Assembly: GCA_021731025.1 (NCBI GenBank)
Contig: JAKFYD010000041.1
Coordinates: 18,838-82,837 of the forward strand
DNA: 64,000 nt
Direction of reading: 5' to 3'
From: Pseudobdellovibrionaceae bacterium
Lineage (GTDB): Bacteria; Bdellovibrionota; Bdellovibrionia; Bdellovibrionales; Bdellovibrionaceae
Positions 1 to 7,131 of the stretch are shown one piece after another (the stretch's first letter is position 1; each line of letters begins with the position of its first letter). The position numbers were made by a program, and so were the translations under genes. The notes beneath the pieces are model-generated. The model was not told the origin of the DNA. It saw nothing but the letters and a program-made list of their open reading frames with translations, and did not search any database.

Positions 1-1
1 T

Positions 2-1294
2 TTGAATCAGTGGTTTGGATTAAAACTGAATATCTATTCTTTTTGGGGTTTGGTCTGGGTCGAAACCAGCTTCTTGTTTACTTTTGTTTTGTTGTCGGCG
101 CTGACCGTCCTTGATAAAATGGATTCCTCCTTAGAGGAAGCCGCCCGCCTTTGCGGAGCCAACCGCTTCACTGTTTTTCGTGATGTTACTTTACCCATGC
201 TGAAACCCGCACTGCTGAATGGCTTTATTCTTTCTTTCTTAGCGACGGCCTCCAGCTTCGGCGTTCCCGCGATGATCGGTGGACCAGCGCGGATCTATAT
301 GCTGACGACGCAGATCTATTCACTTCAGCGAACGGGAACAACCAACGCTGTGCAAATGGCCATCGCGATTTCCGCTCTTCTTGGCTTGAGCACTTTGGTT
401 TTATTGTACTCTTCACAGTATTTTTTAGGGCGATCAAAAAATTACACCGTCGCCGGAAAAACGCCTCGTCCTTCACTGTGGACTTTAAAAAAATACAAGA
501 TGCCGTTATTGAGTTTTCTTTGTGCACTTTTATTTTTAATCTTTATTTTACCTTTGCTGGGCTTATTGCTTTCAGCTTTAAGCCCGATTCAGGGCTCATG
601 GAATTTTTCTCAGTTAAGTTTCAGCAATTTTCATCGCGTGCTCTTTCAAACCGAAGAAACCGGTCGCGCTTTAAGACAATCTTTGCAGTTGGCCTTCAGC
701 GCTTCCCTTTTCTGCATGGTATTTTCTTTTCTGTTTAATTATTTTTTTCATCGCACAAAATATTTTGGCCGCAACATGTCCCAACTCGCTTTAGGTTTAC
801 CATTTTCAACTCCAGGAACAGTTTTGGCCTTTGCCCTGATTATTTCTTTCAGTCAGGGAATTTTTGGCTTTGGTCCTTCACTCTACAACACCCTCACCTT
901 AATTTTTATCGCCTACGTAATTAAGTATTGTAGCTTAAGTTCAAAAGTGATCGGCGATGCTTACCAGCAGATCCATCCTTCCCTAGAAGAAGCCGCGCTG
1001 ATTTCGGGCGCACGCTGGATTACCGTAATGAGAACTATTTATTGGCCTTTATTAAAATCAGCGCTGATGGCTTCGGCATTTCTAGTTTTTATGCCGACCC
1101 TCAGCGAACTCACAATGACAATTTTATTAACGGGTCCCGGTTTAGAAACCATCGGCACTTTGATTTTTCAATTGCAAGAGTACGCTGACGTCGGTGGCGG
1201 CGGAGCCGCCGTGCTTTCATGTTTAGTTGTTCTGTTTGTTCTTGTGCTGAACTTCACATTGAAAACCTTATCGAAAGGTCGGTACGGATTATGA
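2..1294 (+). CDS. ABC importer permease, FbpB type (5' end cut by window)
   Basis: Inner-membrane permease with two fused transport halves, as in ferric-iron, thiamine and 2-aminoethylphosphonate importers. Two EAA-type coupling motifs are visible: LEEAARLCGANRF near residue 43 and LEEAALISGARWI near residue 330. Each is followed by hydrophobic segments that dock on the ATPase. The reading frame is open to the left edge and begins on a TTG, so the true N-terminus and probably the substrate-binding-protein gene lie outside the window. Its TGA overlaps the ATG of the ATPase gene (ATGA), so the two are translationally coupled. Family assignment is firm; the substrate (Fe3+ most likely) is inference. 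Confidence 0.9.
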   Translation: MNQWFGLKLNIYSFWGLVWVETSFLFTFVLLSALTVLDKMDSSLEEAARLCGANRFTVFRDVTLPMLKPALLNGFILSFLATASSFGVPAMIGGPARIYMLTTQIYSLQRTGTTNAVQMAIAISALLGLSTLVLLYSSQYFLGRSKNYTVAGKTPRPSLWTLKKYKMPLLSFLCALLFLIFILPLLGLLLSALSPIQGSWNFSQLSFSNFHRVLFQTEETGRALRQSLQLAFSASLFCMVFSFLFNYFFHRTKYFGRNMSQLALGLPFSTPGTVLAFALIISFSQGIFGFGPSLYNTLTLIFIAYVIKYCSLSSKVIGDAYQQIHPSLEEAALISGARWITVMRTIYWPLLKSALMASAFLVFMPTLSELTMTILLTGPGLETIGTLIFQLQEYADVGGGGAAVLSCLVVLFVLVLNFTLKTLSKGRYGL

Positions 1295-2028
1295 GTCAGG
1301 TCACCTTTGAAAATGTTGGAAAAGAATATGTATCGGGAACGTGGGCTGTGCGGGATTTTAATCTTCGCATTGGTGATGGTGAATTCGTGAGTTTCTTAGG
1401 GCCATCGGGCTGTGGAAAGACCACCACTCTGCGCATGATTGCTGGTCTCGAGGAAAACACTCACGGGCAGATTCGCTTCGACCAGGATATTGTTTCCGAT
1501 CCTCAAGGACGCAAATTTATCGCGCCCGAAAAAAGAAATGTCGGTATGGTTTTCCAATCCTACGCGGTATGGCCCCACATGAATGTTTTTGACAACGTCG
1601 CTTACCCTTTGCGATTGAAAAAGATTTCACGTGAAAAGATGCGAGCTGATGTCGCCGAGATTTTAAAAATCGTCGAGCTTTCAGGTTACGAAGATCGCCG
1701 TCCCGATCAACTTTCGGGAGGACAACAACAGCGAGTGGCCTTGGCCCGCGGTCTAGTGATGAGGCCGCGAATTTTATTGCTCGATGAGCCTTTGTCGAAT
1801 TTAGATTCAAAACTGCGCGAAAAAATGCGTCGGGACATTCGCGAAATTCAGCAAAAATTTAAACTAACTATGGTTTACGTGACCCATGATCAGAAAGAAG
1901 CTTTTCAGATGAGTGATAAGATCGTGATTATGAATGGTGGGAAGATCGTCCAAGTTGGATCGCCCGCGGAAATTCGCGGGCAGCCTGTGGATGATTTTGT
2001 GAAAGAATTTATTTCTGAGTCGAACTGA
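1291..2028 (+). CDS. ABC transporter ATP-binding protein, Fe(III)/polyamine type
   Basis: Cytoplasmic ATPase partner of the upstream permease. Walker A GPSGCGKTT, a Q-loop in GMVFQSYAVWPH, signature LSGGQQQR, Walker B ILLLDEP and the switch His in VTHDQKEA are all present. The start is the ATG at 1291, which overlaps the permease stop by four bases; an upstream in-frame codon at 1219 would lie inside the permease gene and is rejected. At 245 residues it is about 100 shorter than FbpC or PotA because the C-terminal TOBE regulatory domain is absent. The protein ends shortly after the D-loop and H-loop region. ATPase function is well supported; the substrate is not shown by the sequence. Confidence 0.93.
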   Translation: MSQVTFENVGKEYVSGTWAVRDFNLRIGDGEFVSFLGPSGCGKTTTLRMIAGLEENTHGQIRFDQDIVSDPQGRKFIAPEKRNVGMVFQSYAVWPHMNVFDNVAYPLRLKKISREKMRADVAEILKIVELSGYEDRRPDQLSGGQQQRVALARGLVMRPRILLLDEPLSNLDSKLREKMRRDIREIQQKFKLTMVYVTHDQKEAFQMSDKIVIMNGGKIVQVGSPAEIRGQPVDDFVKEFISESN

Positions 2029-2590
2029 GTGAACGTAGTACTTTCGCATTCAATTGGAAGCCTACTCCAGAGAAAAATCCAGAAAGCTTATTTTCTATAA
2101 TACCATAGGCAGTGCCTTGATCCAACATTATTTTCCCGACAAAGATGAGCTCTTCTTAATTGTCGTCAAATTTATCCGAGGGCAATTTCAGCAACTCGCA
2201 GTTGATGCCATGATGAAAGAAAAAAACCCCATAGCGATTATGGAAGCTTACGTGCGGTCGACTTTCACTTGGTTGAAGGATTATAACAAGCACGCGCGGG
2301 TTTGGACTTTCTTCTTATACACTTGTGCTATCGATGAAACTTATCGAAAAATGCATTTGCAGCTCACAGAAATGGGGCAGGCACGAATCGCCGAAATTTT
2401 GCAAGCAGGGATAGATGCAAACGTCTTTAAAACAAGCATTGCTACCCCACTCTTAGCGAAACACATTCAGAAAATTATTACGGGCGGGCTCTTTGAAGTC
2501 GCCACCGAATCCGGCCTAAGTTCAATCGGCAAAGTCGAAAATGAAACTTGGGATCTCTGTCGATCTTTACTCGTTGAACCGGCCGGTTAA
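2029..2590 (+). pseudogene. TetR/AcrR-family regulator lacking its DNA-binding domain
   Basis: The open frame (TTG at 2054) begins almost directly with the TetR junction motif IQHYFPDKDELF, which normally follows the helix-turn-helix. The remaining ~160 residues form an all-helical TetR ligand-binding domain. A GTG immediately after the ATPase stop (2029) opens another frame that reads QRKIQKAYFL, like the first TetR helix, then stops. The helix-turn-helix therefore appears to have been removed by an internal deletion plus a frame change. It could still be translated as a stand-alone ligand-binding domain. The location right behind the ABC genes fits a former local regulator. Confidence 0.6.
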
Positions 2591-2609
2591 TTCAGTGTCA
2601 TCCTACTAA

Positions 2610-2984
2610 CTAATTAGAAAATCGGCATTCACCTGGATTAAAGAAAAAATGGGCGACTCCGCTTCCTGGCATATTGTAGGGATCAGCGATTTGAACTTTA
2701 AGTTTCATCCCGCCATTTTCAGAATACAAGTAAACCGTGCCTGCGAAATCGCGAAAAAGGAAACTAGATTTATCCCATCTTACTGTACCGAAATTGCTTT
2801 CACGGATTTGCAATCTTTGAGCAGCGATAAAGGCGCGAAGCTGTTGATTCATCTCGTAGTGAGCCCCGTTGATTGTGTTCGTAATGGACATTTTTGCGCC
2901 AGTAACAGGATTCGAACAATCAATTCTTGCTGCCAAACTGCTAGAGCAAATGAGAGTAAACAAAGTAACAATGATAGTTTTCAC
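2610..2984 (-). CDS. Small exported protein, function unknown
   Basis: The predicted 124-residue product starts at a GTG (2984) preceded by AGGAGG four bases upstream. That choice gives a clean signal peptide (hydrophobic IIVTLFTLICSSSLAA) that would be lost inside a longer N-terminus from the ORF start at 3035. The mature part contains two cysteines near its two ends, which could form a disulphide, and beta-rich stretches. I do not recognise the family. It is convergent with the TetR remnant and is followed upstream by other small exported proteins on the same strand. Confidence 0.65.
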   Translation of the reverse strand: MKTIIVTLFTLICSSSLAARIDCSNPVTGAKMSITNTINGAHYEMNQQLRAFIAAQRLQIRESNFGTVRWDKSSFLFRDFAGTVYLYSENGGMKLKVQIADPYNMPGSGVAHFFFNPGECRFSN

Positions 2985-3153
2985 AAAACCTCCTGAGGTA
3001 GAGACCTTATACCTTTGATCCTCGAATATTACCATACGCGCAGTAAATTTTTCAGATCTGTACTCGAAGTAGACAATGTTTCCCTTTACATCACGTTCCC
3101 GCCAAACATTTGCTTAATCTCTTGAAGACTTTCAAATTCAGCCAACCCAATCG

Positions 3154-3570
3154 TTAATCTTTCTTTCCAAAAAATTTTGAAAATATCCTATTCAACAAAC
3201 TATGGAGGACCGCTACGAGCTGATTTGCGAATTGATCAATGCTTGGGATAGAGTCTTCTTTGTATCGATTTTGGAGCAAACCATCAGGATTTATAATATC
3301 GGAGTTTTGGACTGACTCTAGAAAAGTAGGTCCTGCATTTTGTCTCAGTTTCGTAAGGATTTTTGTGAAATTAAGATCAGGAAATTGCGTCTTTAAGTTG
3401 GCTTCGACTTCGAAGTAAAAACTCATATTTCTTGAAATAGATTCAACAACAACATCCGGGAGAAAAGCTTAAACTTCGGCACATAAAGGGGCGATTCCGT
3501 AGCTTTCTTCTGCAAACAAAAGAAAATTTAAGCAGAGAATTGATAAACAAAAAAACCTTTGCATTGTCAT
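3154..3570 (-). pseudogene. Exported protein interrupted by an in-frame stop
   Basis: A frame starting at ATG 3570 encodes a signal peptide (FFCLSILCLNFLLFAEESYG) and continues to 3154, except for one TAA at 3471-3469. The part after the stop (ATG at 3426) encodes 90 residues of ordinary-looking helical protein with no signal peptide of its own, so the two pieces read as one ~138-residue exported protein with a nonsense codon. The gene starts five bases after the phospholipase-like gene, as in an operon. A sequencing error, recoding, or true inactivation are all possible. The family is unknown. Confidence 0.5.
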
Positions 3571-3575
3571 ATATT

Positions 3576-4148
3576 CTAATCCAAATCGTCAATTTCCCAG
3601 AACAGGCGTTTGATTCTCTCTGCCAACTCAAGCTTTTCTTCTTTGGTCAGTGCAGGAAATCCAATTTTCGCGCGACGAGCTTCCACGGCCGGAAAGACAG
3701 TGTGAAGATTGGCGCGAATGGATTCTTTTTGCCAAGTGTTCAATGGAATGTGAGTTCCCAAAACAAAGGGCCAGCCGTAACCCCAACGGTACTCGCTAGG
3801 AATAAGCTGATTGGTATTTAGGGGTATAGCTAAGCGAGGTCCACTGTAAACAAGCGCTCCCAAAATTGGATTGGTTTTTCTCGAGACGCAGGAATAAAGT
3901 TCGGCGTCTGCTTTATTCAAAGCTCTCATTCCACCGACACCAGACCAATAAGCCACGTCATGAATTTCACAGCAGATCAACCAAGGTGCGTGTTTTTTAT
4001 TTCCATCTGAAAACCGACTACAACCATCAGTCGTGAAGGAATTAATTTCATTGGTGATCGGTTGCAGAACAACTTCTTTATCGTACTCTTTGGTCGCCCA
4101 AGCTTGAGCTGCACATAAGACCAATAACAGATTAAGCACGCACTTCAT
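3576..4148 (-). CDS. Exported phospholipase A2-fold protein
   Basis: The product has 190 residues with a signal peptide (VLNLLLVLCAAQAWA). The core matches the secreted PLA2 pattern: TDGCSRF near residue 40, then CCEIHDVAYW with Cys59, Cys60 and the catalytic His63-Asp64 pair, a GVGG turn, and Asp81 in KADAELYSC. Known PLA2-fold enzymes hydrolyse the sn-2 ester of phospholipids, with Ca2+ held by the loop and the Asp. The C-terminal half (Trp-rich, then a charged helix) is not part of the minimal fold. It leads a two-gene unit with the interrupted exported gene. Attack on prey membrane lipid is inference. Confidence 0.75.
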   Translation of the reverse strand: MKCVLNLLLVLCAAQAWATKEYDKEVVLQPITNEINSFTTDGCSRFSDGNKKHAPWLICCEIHDVAYWSGVGGMRALNKADAELYSCVSRKTNPILGALVYSGPRLAIPLNTNQLIPSEYRWGYGWPFVLGTHIPLNTWQKESIRANLHTVFPAVEARRAKIGFPALTKEEKLELAERIKRLFWEIDDLD

Positions 4149-4515
4149 AAAAGCTCCTCTTTGAGTTCAGAGGAAGCTTCAAAAGAAGGACCTACGCCAG
4201 TGCGCTTATTTTTCTATTCAGCAATTACAACTGTTTAAATATTTATCATGAGCTTATTTATGTCAGTTTACTTAACTGATGTCGTCGCATCACCGCCCCT
4301 ACCATTATCTACTCTTTTCTTACTCACAAAGATTGGTACCTATAGGTACCAATCTTTGTGAGTGAATAAAATGAATCTCCATAGGTGATTTTTAGTTCAC
4401 TGCCACGGTGGCAGTAAACTTTCCTTTTTCGTCCAACTTGTTAACGTAATTTCGGGTGAGACGTCTCAGAATGATCCAACATATTGAATTCATTTGAGAT
4501 TTTAGCATGACAAAC
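4149..4515. other. Intergenic stretch upstream of the riboswitch RNA
   Basis: No convincing gene. It contains the 42-bp palindrome at 4322-4363. A short minus-strand open frame overlapping this stretch and the ncRNA has no ribosome site and an unconvincing composition, so it is not called. Confidence 0.5.
4322..4363. repeat. Perfect 42-bp palindrome
   Basis: Two 21-base arms (starting ACTCACAAAGATTGGTACC) meet with no spacer around a central TATA. No T-tract follows on either strand, so this is not an ordinary intrinsic terminator. It may be a binding site for a dimeric protein, a cruciform, or a recombination site. Confidence 0.85.
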
Positions 4516-4544
4516 TTGAAAACACCCGTCACCCCGGTTATTCT
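4516..4544 (+). promoter_or_regulatory. Sigma-70-type promoter of the riboswitch RNA
   Basis: A TTGAAA at 4516-4521 and a TATTCT at 4539-4544 are separated by 17 bases, which would place transcription start near 4551. The -10 matches the consensus at four of six positions. Confidence 0.45.
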
Positions 4545-4595
4545 AGTATTAACAAAACCAAGGAGGTTCGTAGCGTAACTCAAAAGGTTTATCCT

Positions 4596-4692
4596 TCTTT
4601 GTCTCAAGGCTAACTTCGCGAAAGCGGAGGGCGCAAAACTAAAGGGACTTCGTTCGCAAGGACATGTCAGCCAGTTGCCAAAGGTGAGTCAC
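4596..4692 (+). promoter_or_regulatory. c-di-GMP-I (GEMM-I) aptamer candidate
   Basis: The GEMM-I landmarks appear in order. Helix TTCGC / GCGGA is capped by a GAAA tetraloop (4620-4623), then comes GGGCGCAAA (4629-4637), a CTAAAGG segment where the tetraloop receptor is expected, and CAGCCAGTTGCC (4668-4679), which resembles the conserved 3' strand GCAGCCGGGUUGCC. The base of the first helix pairs weakly, so a covariance search would be decisive. Confidence 0.68.
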
Positions 4693-4759
4693 CTGCGGAA
4701 GCAGAGCTATGGGAAGGAATAAAACTATTTTTTCATACATACTAGGTTTCATTCCCCTT

Positions 4760-4809
4760 AGCCTGTCAGGATTCAGGAAGATTAAGAACTGACAGGCTTC
4801 TTTATTTTT
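4760..4809 (+). terminator. Intrinsic terminator of the riboswitch RNA
   Basis: A 10-bp perfect stem, AGCCTGTCAG (4760-4769) with CTGACAGGCT (4789-4798), and a 19-base loop are followed by TCTTTATTTTT. No coding region precedes it, which supports a discrete RNA. Confidence 0.88.
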
Positions 4810-4937
4810 GGGCCCTCGAAAAATAGCGTTAATTGTCCCTCGTCAATTTCATTTACAATTCAAATTTATCTATTAGTCCCGTTGGAAAATATATATTACA
4901 TAGACTGAAATAAATCGGACTCACTAAGGTGCGAACC

Positions 4938-5252
4938 ATGGCAAGGGCTCTGTTACTGCTTTTCAGTATTTTAATTTTTTGGGGAAGTAGTAACTGCCTA
5001 GCTGCCGAAAACTGCGAAGGTGTTTTTAAAAATTCAAGCTACATCAAACAAGTTATTTCGACCAAAGGTGCACGCCTTTTCATCAAAGAAAGTGAAAAAG
5101 CTACCGTCGAAAAAAAATGGTTAGGGCTTGTTCGTCGTCTCCCCCAAGAAGAACTATCCAAATCTTGGAAAATATCAAAGTATTTGAGGTACATCATTAA
5201 ATCCCTTCCCCTAAAGTTGTTTAGATTTAAGGACTGTTATTGGAGTCAGTAA
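4938..5252 (+). CDS. Small exported protein, possibly frameshifted
   Basis: An ATG at 4938, eight bases after AAGG, opens a 104-residue frame with a signal peptide (LLLLFSILIFWGSSNCLAA). The family is not recognised. After its stop at 5252 another frame continues to the TGA at 5347-5349 and encodes a well-formed charged helical segment (GIYENAVLGIEDIRMEILEE). A single indel near 5225-5250 may therefore have split a ~135-residue protein. It is convergent with mltD. Confidence 0.45.
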   Translation: MARALLLLFSILIFWGSSNCLAAENCEGVFKNSSYIKQVISTKGARLFIKESEKATVEKKWLGLVRRLPQEELSKSWKISKYLRYIIKSLPLKLFRFKDCYWSQ

Positions 5253-5368
5253 ATTCAAAAAGAAAAATGGGATTTACGAGAACGCGGTTTTGGGAATTGA
5301 AGACATTCGCATGGAAATACTCGAAGAGATTTACGCCAAGCTCATATGACCGATAACAAAGCTCCAGC

Positions 5369-7072
5369 TTACTTCTGGGCAACTGCACTAGGGATCATCA
5401 AACGATGACCAATTAAAACTTTCGAAGGATTTTTGATTTTGTTCTTAGATTTTAAATCACTAAAATCGACATTGTACTTTTCAGCGATATAATGCAAATT
5501 CTCGCCACGTTTAACAACATGGTAACGGGATTTTGCGTTGCTGCGATGACCAGAATCGTAATTCTTATTTATTTTTAAATCATCTGTGGTTCGATCTTGA
5601 ACTAATTCTGGCAGCTTAATTTTAATTCCTACTTTTAATGAGCGACCACGGCGAATGTTATTTATCTTTTTCAATTGCTTTACGCTGGTGTTATAGCGTT
5701 GCGCGATTGAAAAAAGAGAATCACCCGATTGAACGATGTAGTACTTTGAAACTCCACCTTCATCTTTAACTTCTTTCATTTCGGCGGTCTCTTTGACTTC
5801 TTTTGTGTCTTTAATATCTTTTTTCGCAGAGATTTCTTCTCGACTTACGGAAGCAATACGATGTCGGTTTTTATTGCGATCAGGACGTTCCTTCAAAGGA
5901 GTGCGATCGGGAACCATCAAGCGCATACCAATGCGAAGTTTTTTTCCTTTCGACAAATCATTCAAGTCCCGCAGATAAGCCACGGTTGTGCGGTACTTTC
6001 GCGCCACCAAATAAAGATTGTCACCGCGACGGATTTTGTAGGTTTGAGTTTCACCAGCGTCAGCAACGTACTCGACTGTTTGCACGGCGCTTTCTGCGGC
6101 TGCTTGCAAACTGATTTCTTTCATCCCCACAGGAATGCGAAGATCTAAGATTGATCCGTCTTTAACTGGGGCCACTTCCCCTTTGTATTTGGGATTCAAG
6201 GCTTTAAAATCTTCGTAGTTGTAATTCATTTTATCAGCCATCACGCGAAGATTGATTGGGCTCTTCACACTGATGCTATCAAACTCGATGGCTGGTAAAT
6301 AATCTAAATCTGCGAAGCCATACTTTTCAGGGCTTTGCGCGATCAATTTAGCAGCGATGAATTTAGGAACGTAGTTGATTGTTTCTCGAGGCAAGCGACG
6401 TTTTTTAGCGAGCTCCCAAAAATCTCTGGTGTAGTTTTTCATCACTTCTTTTTTCACGCGGTTCTCACCGACGTTGTAAGAAGCCATCGCCAAATACCAT
6501 GAACCGAAAACACTGTAGAGACCTTTAAAATATTCTGCTGCAGCTTGAGTCGCCAAAACAGGATCGCGTCGTTCATCGACAAACTTATTAATTTCTAAAC
6601 CGTAGCGTTTTCCTGTTCCACGAATAAACTGCCAGTAACCCACCGCTGAGGCGTGACTCGTTGCACGCGCTGTAAAACCTGATTCGATAAGTGCGATGTA
6701 AAAAAGATCTTCAGGAAGTCCGTTGTCACGCAAAACTTTTTTCATCAATTTTTCATAACGCGTAGAGCGAGAAAGATAACGCTCCATATGATTACGGCCT
6801 CTCCCCTGAAAATAATTGATCCATTTTTCAACTAAGGGATTCACTTCCGTAGGAATAGAATTAAATTCTTCGGCCTGAACCTTTGGTCCTTCGGGTTCAT
6901 CCAAATGAAATTTTGGAAGATCCTTCGGGCGTTCCTCTGCAGGAACGTTATCAGTTTCATTGGTCACCGTCGTCGTCGACGTTGGCGAAGCGGAATTGGT
7001 CGTAGGGCGATTAAAATGCGCACAGCCAAAGCTAGCCATGGCAAATCCTGCCAACACAAGTCGAAGAGTCAT
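5369..7072 (-). CDS. mltD: Membrane-bound lytic transglycosylase D with three LysM domains
   Basis: Cleaves the MurNAc-GlcNAc bond of peptidoglycan to a 1,6-anhydro product. This lipoprotein has lipobox Cys17 (ASFGC). The SLT catalytic domain (~residues 95-260) carries catalytic Glu130 in ALIESGF, then SAVGYWQF and the AMASYNVG motif. Three LysM peptidoglycan-binding repeats follow, at about 344-388, 443-488 and 516-561, separated by lysine/glutamate-rich linkers. The ATG is preceded by GGAGG. It lies 60 bases downstream of slt at the end of the moxR/bat cluster, suggesting co-regulation of wall cutting with that system. Confidence 0.95.
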   Translation of the reverse strand: MTLRLVLAGFAMASFGCAHFNRPTTNSASPTSTTTVTNETDNVPAEERPKDLPKFHLDEPEGPKVQAEEFNSIPTEVNPLVEKWINYFQGRGRNHMERYLSRSTRYEKLMKKVLRDNGLPEDLFYIALIESGFTARATSHASAVGYWQFIRGTGKRYGLEINKFVDERRDPVLATQAAAEYFKGLYSVFGSWYLAMASYNVGENRVKKEVMKNYTRDFWELAKKRRLPRETINYVPKFIAAKLIAQSPEKYGFADLDYLPAIEFDSISVKSPINLRVMADKMNYNYEDFKALNPKYKGEVAPVKDGSILDLRIPVGMKEISLQAAAESAVQTVEYVADAGETQTYKIRRGDNLYLVARKYRTTVAYLRDLNDLSKGKKLRIGMRLMVPDRTPLKERPDRNKNRHRIASVSREEISAKKDIKDTKEVKETAEMKEVKDEGGVSKYYIVQSGDSLFSIAQRYNTSVKQLKKINNIRRGRSLKVGIKIKLPELVQDRTTDDLKINKNYDSGHRSNAKSRYHVVKRGENLHYIAEKYNVDFSDLKSKNKIKNPSKVLIGHRLMIPSAVAQK

Positions 7073-7131
7073 TGAACCTCCGGGTCAGTATTCAGGTTAT
7101 AGAAGGTCGGTCGACTTTTCAATACTAAGGA

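Larger units (their letters stand above)
4551..4809 (+). ncRNA. Free-standing c-di-GMP-I riboswitch RNA (merRNA-like)
   Basis: A ~260-nt transcription unit with its own promoter-like sequence, an aptamer-like core and an intrinsic terminator, but no open frame of note behind the aptamer. The next gene starts ~130 bases after the terminator. Bdellovibrio bacteriovorus is known to express a very abundant free-standing c-di-GMP riboswitch RNA (merRNA) in attack phase, proposed to bind and store c-di-GMP. The layout here fits that description. The aptamer identification is by eye against the GEMM-I consensus; extent of the RNA is inferred from the promoter and terminator. Confidence 0.6.

Noticed and set aside
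1219..1290. Longer N-terminus for the ABC ATPase
   Set aside because: It would overlap the permease gene by 75 bases; the ATGA overlap at 1291 is the natural coupling point.
4392..4607. Minus-strand open frame of 71 codons over the riboswitch region
   Set aside because: No ribosome site, unlikely composition, and it lies antisense to the promoter and aptamer of the RNA gene.
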